A DNA stretch of 64,000 nucleotides from Lolium rigidum (lineage: Eukaryota > Streptophyta > Magnoliopsida > Poales > Poaceae): NCBI RefSeq assembly GCF_022539505.1, contig NC_061508.1:96947276-97011275 (forward strand). Direction: 5' to 3'. Of the stretch, positions 20,628 to 33,095 are shown piece by piece. Both the position numbers and the translations under genes were made by a program. Position 1 is the stretch's first letter, and each line of letters begins with the position of its first letter. The notes beneath the pieces were generated by a model. It saw nothing but the letters and a program-made list of their open reading frames with translations, was not told the DNA's origin and made no database searches.

Positions 20628-21420
20628 TTGGACAATATGGCTTGTAGAAGGCACCTTGGTGTACCCCATAAAATAGTCACTTTTGGTGTTTTATTCAACC
20701 TTCTCTTCGAGCTCCAATATAGTACCAATGATGCTTGGCATAGAGGTATTCTTGATTTACCACTAGACAACTCTTTTGGCCTTGACTACCCAATTGTCAC
20801 CATCAAATGAATCACATCTGGTTAGTTTGAAAGATCTGCTAAATAAATTTTCCATCACGAATGGCCTAAAAGTTAGTTACTCCAAGACGTCCATGGTACC
20901 CATAAATATCTCATCTGATAGATGTAATGAACTGGCTACTATTTTCGGTTGCAAAGTAGAGATTATTCCTTTCACATATCTGGGGTTTCCCATGGGAACC
21001 GCCAAGCCAAGGATTGAAAATTTCATCAATATAATTGAGAGAATAGATAGAAGGTTGTCTGGTATTGCATCCATATTATCATATGATGGAAGATTAGTGG
21101 TGGTTAAAACTATATTCATGTCAATGTTGAATTATGATATGTGCACTCTCAAAGTCCCTCTAACTATTATTGACCACGTGCAAGGATCTGCTAGATGGTT
21201 TCTATGGCCTGGTGAAGACATTGAAAAGAAAGGAAAATGCTTGGTCAAATGGTAAAATGTTTGCAAGCCAAAATCAGCTGGTGGGCTTGGGAGTATAAGT
21301 ACCCAACTACGTGAAAACATGACCCCTAAATCAGCCTTAGATACACCACTTACTTTGAAAGAGATATTATACCTAGACAGGAACACATGCAACTAATCCA
21401 GGAGAGTAAATTGGGAGCTA
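20628..21420 (+). pseudogene. LINE (non-LTR) reverse transcriptase fragment
   Basis: The frame 20776-21255 encodes the C-terminal part of a plant LINE reverse transcriptase: LKDLLNKFSITNGLKVSYSK, then FTYLGFPMGT at 20971-21000, then the thumb region ending RWFLWPGEDIEKKGKCLVKW. Residues beyond the stop (CKPKSAGGLG) continue the family pattern. Upstream (20628-20810) an out-of-frame piece reads HRGILDLPLDNSFGLDYPIV, the stretch that normally leads into the catalytic YADD, but the Asp-Asp motif is missing. The piece lacks the 5' ORF, the endonuclease and the 3' tail, so it is a dead fragment. Confidence 0.85.
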
Positions 21421-21525
21421 AGGAGAGGCACATCTGTATGCGGGGAGTAGGCCTGAAGAGATAAGCTATGCTAATTAGTATCTTTGGCCTCACATTCTTT
21501 GAAAATCTGGTTTTAGCTTTCTTTC

Positions 21526-22098
21526 TTTTTTTTTGCGAAAAAGGACCTTGACAATAAGAGAGGCCTCGAAGAGTACAAATCACCTCAACAAAAATAAAAA
21601 TTACAACGAAATCCTTGAGATGTCCTTCGTCTTCAACCTCCAGACCGTGGCGACGACGTGTCGCTGCTGCCGCTCCTCCCTGAGCCAGCCTGATGTTGTT
21701 GGATACAAATGGAAAGTTGCCGAACAGGTCAAGAAGACCACATCCGTTCCAGAGACGAGGAAGAAGGAATAACCGCTGATGAAGCTCCATGACGATTCGA
21801 AGATCACCCCTGCCAAAAAAAGGTCCTCGAGAACCACACCACTTCCACAAGCTTCTCGATGTCGCCACCGAGATGGGGCTGAAGCCAGGAAGACTTTATT
21901 GGAGAAGACGTCACCGCCACCACCTGAGCGCCGCCCCACCAAACCTGCACCCTAAAACCGGAAAAATGGAGTCCTCCCGCCGACGGGGGCCATATCGACC
22001 CCTCCTCCATGGCCCAAGGCCACAGACTTGGGGAAGATCAGCGGCATTGATGGGAGGCAGCTAGGAACCGCTGTGTCCAGGACGGTTGACGAAACACT
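21526..22098 (-). other. Probable antisense retroposed fragment (poly-T start)
   Basis: A T-run followed by GCGAAAAAGGACC reads on the minus strand as a 3' end finishing in poly(A), the usual look of a reversed LINE or SINE insertion. GC-rich DNA follows to the Harbinger element at 22102. I found no domain and no clear target duplication, so the identity is open. Confidence 0.35.
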
Positions 22099-22101
22099 TT
22101 A

Positions 22102-22510
22102 GGGCATCTCCAGCGGGGCGACGCATATTTATGTCCGTTTGCGTCGGGCACGGACACAAAAAACGTCCGCATGTCCGCATGCGTCTGCCCCTTCTCCAGC
22201 GGCAGAGACGCATTTATTTGACCGCATGCGGGATTAGAGAGGAGAGAGAGGGAAAGATTCTGTTTGTGTGGCTAGGAATAAGCGCATGCGTGATTAAAGG
22301 AGGAGAGAGAGGGCTGCATGCAGCCCAACCGGACACAAACGGACGCGCGGACGCGTCCGCAGAGACGCATTCCTGGCGCATATTTGGTCCACGTTTGCGT
22401 CAGGACGGACACTGCGGACGTTTTGCGTCGCCCGCTGGAGGGCGTTTTTTATCCGCGCAGACGCAAACGGACGAAAAACGTCCGTTTGCGTCGCCCCGCT
22501 GGAGATGCCC
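22102..22510. mobile_element. PIF/Harbinger-type (Tourist-like) MITE
   Basis: A 409-bp element starts GGGCATCTCCAGCGGGGCGA and ends with its inverse, flanked by TTA (22099-22101 and 22511-22513), the target duplication expected of PIF/Harbinger elements. The interior consists of diverged repeats around GACGCAAACGGACG and has no transposase. Confidence 0.9.
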
Positions 22511-22513
22511 TTA

Positions 22514-23085
22514 GGAGAGGCCTTATTTGGTTGAATTCGGCATGGCAATGTGTCCGTGTGTGTCCTCAAGGTATTGCTCTACAATGGCTTTCTTGGCGTC
22601 CAATTGTCAAACGACATGCCAATAGGCACGTCCGCACGTGTGCTTTTCTAAAATAAAATTACTTTTTTTTTCATGGTCGCTGCAAGTTGTTTTACCTTGT
22701 GCAGTTCGGCTGTTTAGGTTTTATTCTCTCTCTCTTGGTAGTAATTGTGATGTGTATCCTCGGTACCTAGACGGGCTATTGTCATCGTGTTATTTTGATG
22801 TTTTTTTATCACCTTGATGCAATGATAGCACCGGTGTCGAAAGAAAACATGATATGCCTACTAAACAAATTATACTTTGTTAGTCTCAAAGAAGGGTTGA
22901 CAATCTAAATTTGTTCCTTTATTGTTTCTCGTGCGTGAATATTTTGTTAATTGTATCATACTACATTTCGGAACGAAGATAATATCTTTGGAATCGAATT
23001 TAATGGAAATGTGGTTTGGCTCCCGGGTGTATCTGCTCTGGGGTCTTGAACCAACCATAGACGGACACATGGAAGCTCATTTGTC
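22514..23085. other. Intergenic DNA, no gene seen
   Basis: Mixed-composition DNA between the MITE and the LINE-like insertion. No domain, repeat or promoter can be supported. Confidence 0.4.
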
Positions 23086-23095
23086 TGTATTCTTG

Positions 23096-24154
23096 TTTTT
23101 TTTCGATAAAGGGAATATATTAATATCAAAAGATACCAATTACACCCAGCCTCTGCAACAACGCCCCACCCTAATGGCAGTACGGATGCACACAGCCAAG
23201 AGGAAGGAAAACTAAGAAATAAAAGTCCCGCTACAGCCTTCTAGACCTAGCAACAGCAATACGACCACCACCGTGACAACACATGGAGTACAGACTCTCC
23301 AAAACCGACGCCTCCAAGAAGGAAACAGTTCACCAGCGCCGTTGTCACCCAACCAAAGGTCTTAGAATTTCACCCTGAAGATAGTCCCCACTCTCAAAAT
23401 AATGCCTCCCACAAGAACATTGCAAGGCACAACCAGTTAAGGCCAGACCTTGGGCTTTCACCCTGAGAGGTAAGACTCTGAACTTCCCTTGTGCTGTCGC
23501 CCCCACATGCATACCACTGCTGCAAGCCCGGAACGCCAAGCAGATCCCTCAGCATCACATTGACTCGAACCTCCTTTAGTCAGTCCACCAATCCGGCCTT
23601 CATGATATTCCTTCTTCTGACTTCACCATGGACCAAAAAGTCACGTGATGTCAACACAGAATATAGCTTCGCAGCGCTCCCTCCGGAACCAAACGGTCGG
23701 AAAAAAACGTGGGTGCGCGCGACCGAATACCACCCGATCCAACAAACTGCAGGCAAAATATGCACTGCTCCATTCACTAGCGGAGCTTTCCGGAACTCAT
23801 CTCTCCAGCCAGATCAAAGCAAACTGACCTCCGGTAGATCTTCATCTTCGCTTGCGAGAATTCCGAGGACCGCCACCAAAAACAAAGCAAGACCAGCAGC
23901 CCCCACGCCGCGAATCCCTCCTGCCAGATCACCAAGGAAGAAGACGGCGGCGCGGATCATGCGTACCACGGCTGAACCGTCACCGGGGGCGGAGGCCACC
24001 ACCGCTCGACCGAATCCTCCATGGCTACCGATGGAGAGCATCAGGCCCTGGCCAAGTAGTCATGTCGCCCGGCTTCCTCCACCGGCGCTTCATCACCTCC
24101 CATGGAACGCCACCGTGGAAACCCTCTCCTCCCCCTCGTCGTTCGACGGAAGGG
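23096..24154 (-). mobile_element. LINE-like element, 3' part (interrupted at 24155)
   Basis: On the minus strand the element ends ATATTCCCTTTATCGAAAAA, a 3' end typical of Triticeae non-LTR elements. The left flank TGTATTCTTG (23086-23095) nearly matches TGTATTCCTG after the other end (51867-51876), giving a target duplication with one change. Joined with 51646-51866 the element is only about 1.3 kb and holds no endonuclease or reverse transcriptase, so it looks like an internally deleted, non-autonomous copy with 5' and 3' ends kept. Element A inserted at 24155. Confidence 0.75.
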
Positions 24155-26416
24155 TGTAACGGCCCCGGGTAGTACCCCCTATTAGATTTGTTTGTTCTTT
24201 TCTTTAATGCATCATCATGGCATATGCACCATATCATCCATGTTTTTCAACAAAATAAAATTATTTTATAACCCTCCCTTGTCTATTCTTTTAAATAAAA
24301 CCCTAATCTCTCTCCCCCCCATATTTCTTATTTTAGAATTAATCTTTTCCAACAAAACAGTTTTTGAATATGATGTGCTTTGTTTTGGTTACAAATAAAA
24401 TAAATATTTTGGAAAACTATTTCTTTTAACCTCACTCCCATCTTCGATTCAATTCAAAACAGAATTGGATTTGCTTTCAAATGTTTAGAAAATAAAAACA
24501 GAAAAGGAAACCCTCCTCTTCTCTTCCCGGGCCCTCTCTCCTTATTCTTCCTTTCTAGCCTTCTTTCTGTTTTCGGCCTAGACCAGCCCAGCAACAGGCT
24601 GGCCTTTTCTTTCTCCCCGCTGAGGCCCATCCCTCTAGCCCAACCCACATCCAGCCCATACCCCTTCGCTCCTTTCTTCCCCAGCTTGTCGACTTCCTCA
24701 AAAGCGAGCACGAGAATGGCATGGTGGAGATAGTGGTCCTCCCGTCTCTCCATTCTCACCCGCTCCCCTTCCCTTTATTTTCCACTCCTCGAGGCCCCGG
24801 AAACCCTAGCCATCTCTTCCCCTCTCCCATCGCCACCTTCCCCCTTCCTCTTTTTCTTTCGCTGCGAGAACCACCGAGCACCACCGACACAGTTCGCCGG
24901 TGCCCCGTCGATTTCGGCTCTCCCCCGGCAAGCCAACACTACCAGCGGCTCCGCCTTGCTCTCCTCGCAACTCCAACTCTAATTTGTTTGTCCGGGGTTC
25001 CGACTCCGATTAATATGGATAAGTTGCATCGCATCATGTTTGCCATGACATGCATATCATACCATCAGCATGTTGATTCTTTTGCCGTAGTAGTAAGATG
25101 TGCATCCGTTGGTTGTTGTAGTGCTTTGCTTCTTCCCGGATAGGATCACGAAGTGTTGCTGTGAGATACGCAGAGTTCTCCGACAAGTTCTTCTGCAGCT
25201 TTCCACAGGCGAGCCCTCTCTCTTCACCTATTTTACATTTTGCTCTCCCTTTCACTGTTATCCTTAGGTTGCGATTCTTTAACGAGTCACATGTTCTATT
25301 CCACTTATTTACCATAATAATCTTATATGTATCATTCCTTACCCATAGCCGTTGCTTGATGTTTGACCGTTGTGAGTCGTAGGCGTGTTTAGGTTCTGTT
25401 GTTTATCTTGATCTGTTATCGGGGTATGTTGGGTTGTTGGGAGGTTATCACATGCTATATCAGTTGTTGGAGATACACATGCTTTACTTATTTGTTAACA
25501 ACTAAAATTGTAAGCAGAGGCATCTGTGAGCCCCTTTGCGAAAGCATCGGAACTTTGACTCGCTAATGTCCCCTAGGACCCGGGTTCTTGTTATATGTTC
25601 CGAGATTGAGCGCTCTACCCATGCGTGGGGACGATTATCGGGACCCCCTCACCCTTTACCTTTTCTCAAGTCAGTTGAAAAGGGGGCCACAACCTTGGTT
25701 TTATTTTCCTATGCCATGTATGCCATGTTTACTTACTGTTGCCTTCGGGTGTTTACTTCATGTTTCCTTCGGGTGTTTATATTCTGTATTGTACCTTGCG
25801 GGACGTTTAGAGAAGTGTGTGGTTCGCATGCCTAGCCGCCGTCGCGAACCCTGAGTCCGCTTCGGAGTACGGCCGGACTTCGTCACGGGTAGCTTAGTCG
25901 GGTGGCCCCCCTAGACTTTCTTGTTGAACTGGGAACGGTCTTGTTGTGAGACATCGCATGTCGTAAGCGGGTCGAGCATGCGTATGGTTACATTTGGGCA
26001 ACCCCTGCAGGGTGTACATCTTATCGATGAGCCGTGTCCGCGGTTATGGACGACTTGGAATTGTATGGCTTGATCATAGAACAACTTACACATTATACTT
26101 GTTGTTAGTAATCTGATAATAACTTGTGTAGTAATATAGCATTACTACAACCTATACCTAAAAAAACTTGTCCACCCTTGAGTGCCTTTTACATTGCTTC
26201 TTCGCCTTGTTGAAGGGGATATGTGTAATCGGTTGGGTTATGTTTGTGTAGTATTTATATGTTACCTTGTGCGCTCTCTTATCTTCTCTGAATAGACGGA
26301 TGTTGTAGCGTGTCTCTATTGGTTATAGTTTTGTTGCCGCTAAACCTACCATATAGCCCCCGGTGATATATTCGCCTGGCGAGCATAGCCATTTCTAGTC
26401 TCGCTAAGTACGTGTC

Positions 26417-27136
26417 TGTCGTCGTGGTGAACGAGCAGATGCCATAGGATGGCTTAAGTTGGGGCCGAATGGACGTATGAGGATTCGGGGGAGGGTTTGC
26501 GATTAGACGGGAAGAACTTCCGGATGCTCTCCTCAAGAACACAACCGAGAGGCAGGTATACAAGAAGAGAGACAAGAGGAGGAACTCTTTACTAGATCGC
26601 TAGCTTCATTGATCTCAACATGGTTACAGGTTTCTCCAGTACACAGATCTCTCCTAGGTCTCGCTACGTGCCCGTGAAGAAGGGCTGCCCCCTCTCCTTA
26701 TATAGGGGAGAGGGTGGCTTACACTGGAAGAAACCCTAATGGCATCTTTGACTAGACAAACTACTTTACAAAACTACTTTAATCATAGCTGACACCGGAG
26801 TCCTCTTTAATCAGGGGCGCTGACGTCCTCCGGCTTCTTTGACCGTCACTCTTCTCTTTATCGTCAGCCCTTCGTCAAAAGTTACTTTGCTTAGCTCATC
26901 TTTGTCTTCTAGCTCTGGAGAGAATCTTTGACCGGTCCTGCCGACAAGCCCTTCCTTCCGGTGGCCCGGTACCTTTTCTACTCGGTTCCGGTATCCCCCT
27001 TATGAGGATACCGGCTTAGCCTGTTCAGCCAAACGCCTATCTTAGACTCCGGTATGATCATCTAACCGGTATCCTAATGGCTCAAACCATCCGGTTTGGC
27101 ATGCCTTTGGCTTACCGGGGGTCATCCCCCCAAACA
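26417..27136 (-). repeat. 3' LTR of element B
   Basis: On the + strand it starts TGTCGTCGTGGTGAACGAGC and ends CCCCCCAAACA. A minus-strand TATA (CCTATATAAGG) lies at about 26700. It pairs with 39831-40547. Confidence 0.93.
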
Positions 27137-27613
27137 TTAGTCCCCGAAGCTGGTATAGTCTGACGGATCCTATCCAACAGACCATGCCAGGTTCCTATGT
27201 CTTTGATACCGGTTTGATTCATCCGGCGTCACGCTCGGATCCGGCATCTTTGCCCGGATCCTCCTCATCTTTTCTTTGCAAGTCATACCTCGGTATCTTA
27301 TCTTCCGGTATCTTAACCATTAAACGCTTCCTCGGCGAAGTCGAGAATATCTCGGGCCCCGCGCCTGACAGAGACATGCGCACTGTGACTGACGCGCCAG
27401 TGTCAGTTGTCATTTCGCTTCGACTCCCGCGCGCTCATTTAATGCACCGCAGCGGATCCCACTAGCCGTTCCCGATCTCTGCGTGCCCCCGTGTGGCCTT
27501 ATGTTTTTTCGCGTGTATCCCTTCGACACGTGGCGGCCCATGGTGCAAACCGCCGTGGGCCGCGAGGCGAACCGCCGCGGCCCGGCCGGTTTCCAGCCCA
27601 CTTCCCTCCTTCT

Positions 27614-27620
27614 TTATAAG
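27614..27620 (+). promoter_or_regulatory. TATA box of the antisense gene in element B
   Basis: TTATAAG lies 480 bp upstream of the ATG at 28096, followed by a CT-rich stretch suited to transcription start. It is outside the LTR, so the antisense gene appears to have its own promoter. Confidence 0.5.
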
Positions 27621-28095
27621 CGCAACCGCCGTTCCTCTTTCATCTTCTTCGCATTCTCCACTTCCCTGCGCGCAGAGTTCATCGCCTCCGTGCCTTTGCC
27701 ATTCTCCGTCGCCGCCGCTTGTTCGAGCCCGTCGCCCGGCGAACTTACTCCTTCGTTCCGCCGGACCTCGCCGCGCGGAGATCCTTTGCTCGCAACTTCA
27801 CCGCGCCCGCAGCATTTGTGTTTCCCTAAGCTGTTCTTCGCCTCGCCGTCGCCGGACTTCCTCGCCGGCCCCGGGCTCGCCGCTCCTCCGAGCAAACTTC
27901 TTCCTCGCGACTTCGCCGCCTCAGAGTTAGGTTCGACGCGCCTTTACCTCTTTCTCTTCTGCACTTTGGATCTCGGGGACGGTAGAGTATTTATTCGCTC
28001 TTTGTTTTGCTTTTCCTCTTACTCGTAGATCTTCGCGCGAGGGTTCGTTTGGGGAAAACTGTTTCTCAGTAGATTTCGGCATCTCCTAGATTCCC

Positions 28096-31000
28096 ATGTC
28101 TAGCGAAGGATCTCTTCCTGCTGCCACCTCTAGTACCCAGGATAGCAACGCCTCCGACGGGTTAACCGACGACCTCGCCCGGATGGGCCCGGCATCCAGC
28201 CGGAAGCAAGAGGCCGGCACATCTAGCCGGGCCTCCGGAAAGGACAAGACACGCGGAGCCTGGAGAGGTTCCGACGTGACCCAATATGAGATTGACTGGC
28301 TTTACCGGTCCCGGAGGATCCCGGAAGGAGTTACCTGCCGGCTTCCTCGCGGCGAAATCCAACCGGTGCTCGAACCGGGTGAGGCCGTTGTTTTCCTTGC
28401 TCACTTTGAGCGTGGCTTCGGCCTTCCTGCCTCAGATTTCTTTCGCCAACTCCTCGACTTCTATCGCCTCCAACCTCATCATCTCCCGGCAACGCCGTTT
28501 TTTATCTTTCTTGCTTCGTGGCCTTCATGGAGGGCTACATTGGCATCCGTCCCGCTCGCGAGACGTTTGCCCGCTTTTTCTCCCTTCGGATCAATTCGGT
28601 CCAGGGCAAGGACATTCCTAAGCCCAAACCCCCCGTTCAATGCGGGTCTTGTATTATCGGCTCCCGCCAAGGGAGCCCCTTTTAAGTTCAACGGCCTCGA
28701 GTCTTGCCGCTTGTGGCGTGACGACGTTCTTCTATGTGAAGAATGCGGGCGACGAGGACCTCATCAACTTGCCGGCGTTCAACCCGGCGCCACCCACCAA
28801 GACCAACTGGCCGTACAACCCCGGAAGGGATCACACCGAGACGAACCGGGTGGTGCGCTTCATGCAGGGGTTGATGAGGGACACCAAGATCTGCTCCGAC
28901 GATATCATCCGTGCCTTCATCAGCCGCCGGGTGCTTCCCCTCCAGCAGCGCGCTCACAAAATTAGTGAGATGTACGGCCCCGGCGATCCCACCAAGATCA
29001 CAGGCTTGGCTTTGAGCAAGGAGGACGTGGTCCTAAAGGCGGGCCAAATCTGCCAAACGGACATGCCGAATGACTGGGAGTGGGGCCTTTGCCCTCTTAG
29101 TGCCAGGAACCCTCCGTCCAAAGATGTAAGAAGATATGCGGCTCGGGTCGTGTTACCGGTAACTTTTGCGCTAATGTCTAACTTTCCTTTTTTCCTTCGC
29201 TTTCAGGCCAAGGCCCGCTTCCCCCGGATTGACTCAGACCGGCGAGGCCCTGTCCAGAAGCGGCCCTTGGACAAGTACGATCCTGATCCTGTCATTCACT
29301 GGCTGGATCTGAGGATGGGCCGGACTCCAGCTTCCCGCCTCGGCAAGTCTCCGCCGGAACCAGCTGGTTCGTCTGATGATTTGACCATGCTTGAGGTAGC
29401 CTTTCTGTTTTTTTTCTTATGCTCTTTTTGCTATTTCCGTTCTGTAGACATTCCCTCAGTCAGCAACAAACCACAGGTCCACGAGCACGTGCCTCCGCTG
29501 CAAGCTGAGGTGGGGGATGAGTTCCTGGACAACCTTATGGCCGAAGGCCAGAAGAGTGATCCTCCGGCTGCTGATGCCGGCCCCAGCCGTGCCTCTTCCG
29601 GCAAGCGCCCTCGGACCGAGGTCATCGGCGGGAAGCAGGTCAGCACCAAGCGCTACAAGCGCGAGGCGGATGCCGATGTCTTCCGGGTAAGTTTTATCTC
29701 TTTTTATACTTTCTTTGTTTCCACCGAATTCTTTTCCGGTTGCTTTTTCCAACTCGTTCTCCTTTTCCTTTCTTTCAGCCCTGCACTTGAGCTTGGCTCG
29801 GCCGGCTCCGCTGGCTCCGCCGGTTCCGCGAGGACTTCAACTCCTCCTCCTCACTCAAGTCCGGCACCATCTGGTGCCGGCAACACCTCTGCCTCCCCTT
29901 CGGGGGGCACTACAAGTTCGGGGCGCGGCCCCAACACCTCCGGATCACCGCGCGGAGGAGGACTCTACCTCCCCTCCGGAGACCCAAGACACCGGCGCCG
30001 GCAACATCGGCGCCGGCCAACCTCGATGCCGGGCGGGCGGAACCTCCGGTTCCCTCCTCCCCGAAGAAGAAGAAAAAGAAGCCAAGCTCTTCCCCTACCG
30101 CGCCGGATGCTTCCGCGCCGGTCTTTATTCCTCCTCCTGAGGCCACGCCGACACCGCCGCCCAGCCAAGGATCTTCCGTGGCCAAGCAGCCGGTGCCGTC
30201 CAAGACCCCCAAGATCACCACTTATCTAAAACCCGGGGCTTCCCGCGGCAAGGCTGTGGAGGGCGGCGCCTCTGGTGGTTCAGGAGACGTGGTGCTGCAC
30301 GTCAGCTCCGCCGCGCTCGCTGCACAGGACAAGCCCACCGGCCTGCTAGGTCGGATCGTTGAACTGAAGCGCGCGGGCAAGGACCTGGGGCATCTCCTCC
30401 CCTATGCCCAGAAGTGGAACGAGGCGGATATCTCCGCCTCAACCCGCGGCTCGGGGAAGGACCGCCTTCCTGCGCCGGATCCTGTTGGAGCTCGGTCTAC
30501 TGAAGAACACTTCACGCGTGTTAAACGCGCCGTGAAGGAGTTCGACAGTGCTTGGTACGATGCTACCAACAATGTGGTGGTAAGTTCTGCTAAATCTCTT
30601 TCATAATTTCTGTTGATGCCGGTTTCCTTCTCTTTCCAGCATCTTATCTATTCTCCCGAGTCCCCGAGTTTTGTGGTGAGAGCGCAGCTCTTGGCGCAAA
30701 ACTTTAACTTAAACCTTAGCGTGAAACCGGCACTGCCAGTCCCCGAGTTTCGGGTTAAGAACCTTGTTCTCTATCGTAAAACTTAGCTCAAAAACTTAGC
30801 GCAAAACCGGCACTGCCAGTCCCCGAGTTTCGGGTTAAGAACCTTGTTCTTAGCGCAAAACTTAGCTAAAAACTTAGCGCAAAACCGGCACTCGCCGACT
30901 CCCGAGTTTCGGGTTAAGAACCTTGTTTTCTTTCTCACAACTACTTCCCTTTGAACAGAGCACTGCTGACACCCGGAAGCAACTCTTCGAGGAGCTTTTG

Positions 31001-32360
31001 TGGGAGCATCGGGAGCTTGCTGAGGCTCACAGCCACTGCCAAGGTTCGTTTCTTTTTCCCTCCGGCGTCTTTTCTCCGGAATGTTTCTTTCCTTGATACT
31101 TACGCACTTTCTGTTTAACAGTTGTTCCGGAAGCTAGCCTCGAGGCCCTGAAGGCCCGGGTTGCCAAGCTTCAAGGTACCCTTTTTCTTTTTCTCGCTGA
31201 CCCTTTCCTTTTTTCATTCGATTTAGTGTTTCTTGCTAAGACTTTTCTTTCCGGTACCTAGGCGAGAAGGAGCAGCTTCTCAAGGAGCACAACGAGGCGC
31301 TGGAGGCCCAGAAGACCGCCTTGGGGGAGCTCAAGGAGCAGGCCATACAAGCCGCGCTCCGGCATGAGCAAGCTTTGAAGGATGCCCGGGTTGCGGCGGA
31401 GGCTAGGTCGGCGGAGGTTGTGGAGGACTCCACGAACGCCAACACCGTCTTGGCGGCAGAACTGGAGGAGGAAAGGAAGGCGCGGAAAGCAGCGGAGCAG
31501 CTTATTGATACCATGACCACCGATCATCGGGAGTATGATCGGTTGGTTATGAAAATAGATGCGCTAGCTCTCCGTAAGTCCTTGCCTTGTCCCTTCTCTT
31601 GCTTACCAGCTTTTTTTTTTTTTTTTTTTTCTTTTGAAGCTATATCTTTGTTCCTTTCTTTCCCGACACACTCTTTTCCTGCATTTTGTGTTTATGTCTT
31701 TTCTTTCCTTCTGCAGAGCACTTCCCAGAATCCCAGTCCTATGCTGTGAAGAAAGTGAGGGAGGACCGGATTGCGCGGGAGTTCCCCAACATGGATGCGC
31801 CCTGGGACGGGTACGACTATCTTGTCGCCCTCTCAGCGCGGGTCCAACACATGCGTTGCGTCGACCGGCTTCTTGTCGACCTGCCAACCGCCGCCATCCA
31901 GATCTTCAAGGTGTTATGGCCCGAGGAGGAGCTGCCGGAGAACATCACGCTCACCGCCAACCGGCTCAAAGATGCCGGGCACCGGATCCGCGAGTGGCAA
32001 TGCTCGCGGCCCGTGCCGGAGCCGACACGCCGCTGCGCTCCGCGTGCTCATGGTATCCTCGCTCTTGATCCGGACGCTCTTCGTGGCGTGCGCGCGGATG
32101 CTCCCACGGACACGGACCCGGCGCTCATCTGCGAAACGGCGGGACCGTGCATACCGGCTTGCCGAGTATGCCGAGGTCCGCACCTTCATCCCACCCCCTC
32201 CGGTGTCAAAGACTACCTCGGCGATGAGGAAGAAGAAGACGAGGGAGATGAAGGTGAAGCTGCCGGGGACGTGCCGCCGGAAGCTCCCGAAGCCGGCGAC
32301 GGTCCTCCCGAAGATGCCGGAGCCGGTGACGCTCCACCCGACGCCCCCGCTGCCCGATGA
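28096..32360 (+). pseudogene. Antisense multi-exon gene of element B (gypsy-type transposon domain plus coiled coil)
   Basis: Eight exons with GT-AG junctions: 28096-29125, 29207-29395, 29448-29686, 29779-30579, 30959-31043, 31122-31175, 31262-31573 and 31717-32360. Exon 1 has an acidic start and a domain like the Pfam family called putative gypsy-type transposon (PF04195; motif FFRQLLDFYRLQPHHL). The middle is Ser/Pro/Lys-rich. Exons 5-7 encode a Glu/Ala/Lys-rich coiled coil (TALGELKEQAIQAALRHEQA). Exon 8 ends in an acidic Glu/Asp/Pro tail. Phases agree at introns 1 and 4-7. Exon 1 holds at least three indels (about 28487, 28685, 28725), the phase at introns 2 and 3 does not fit, and exon 4 has a frameshift near 29980. 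The copy is therefore probably dead. The gene runs opposite to gag-pol. Function unknown. Confidence 0.75.
30665..30933. repeat. About 79-bp repeat, three copies, inside intron 4 of the antisense gene
   Basis: CCGGCACTGCCAGTCCCCGA followed by GTTTCGGGTTAAGAACCTTG recurs at 30727, 30807 and 30885 (the last diverged), with an earlier partial copy. The repeats fill most of the longest intron. Confidence 0.85.
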
Positions 32361-33095
32361 CCTCTTATCAACTATTTGCCCGAGACTTATCTCGTTTGCC
32401 CCGCTTGCCTTAAAAACAATGTTTGTTAAATTCTGCCCCGGAATGCCGGGGTCTATGATGTAAAACTTAAGTTTGCTTGTGGTTGTGCTACAATACTCCC
32501 TGCCGGTAAGTTATACCGGTAGCTAATTATCTTGAGTTTGCTTTAGCACATTTGCTTTTGGTTTTGGTTTTATCCTGTACCGCAAAGATTTCCCAATTGT
32601 TTCCGCATCCAATTTGATGCATACTTGGTTCTTTTGCCTTGGCTCTGCCTGCCTTCTCTGGGCATTCTTTGGCGTATGAGCACAAGGTTCTTTCACCAAA
32701 CAAACATCTCTTTGAACTTAGAAATAACTTAGAAATTTTGCAAAAAACCGGTTTGGCCGGGGTTAGTTAAATTTTTCGGATTGTTCTTTCCTGCTCTCCC
32801 TCTCCGCAGTTCATGTGCTTATCCCCTACCGGTTTATCTTGCTTGCCATGAAGCCGGTTTGCGGACAGCAGCAGAGTCGAAGACTCCGGTATGATTTAGC
32901 ACACTACTAAGCCGGAAAGAAAAAACATTCAATAAGCAACCGGTAAACTGAAAAAATAGACAAGTTACATGCAACTTAAGTTGGGGTAGTCCCCGAGACT
33001 CATTTGAGGTTCCGACATCTTTTATTCATAGCATATAAGGTACAAAAAAGGAACTTCTTACACCACCACTTCAAGAGTAGAAAGGACGCAACGAG
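32361..33095. other. Spacer between the antisense gene and integrase of element B
   Basis: No open frame or domain. It holds the 3' untranslated regions of two converging units and many CCGGT motifs. Confidence 0.45.

Noticed and set aside
28640..30229. A single 529-codon plus-strand protein
   Set aside because: The frame only stays open by reading through introns (29126-29206, 29396-29447, 29687-29778). GT-AG borders and pyrimidine tracts show it is an exon-intron mosaic.
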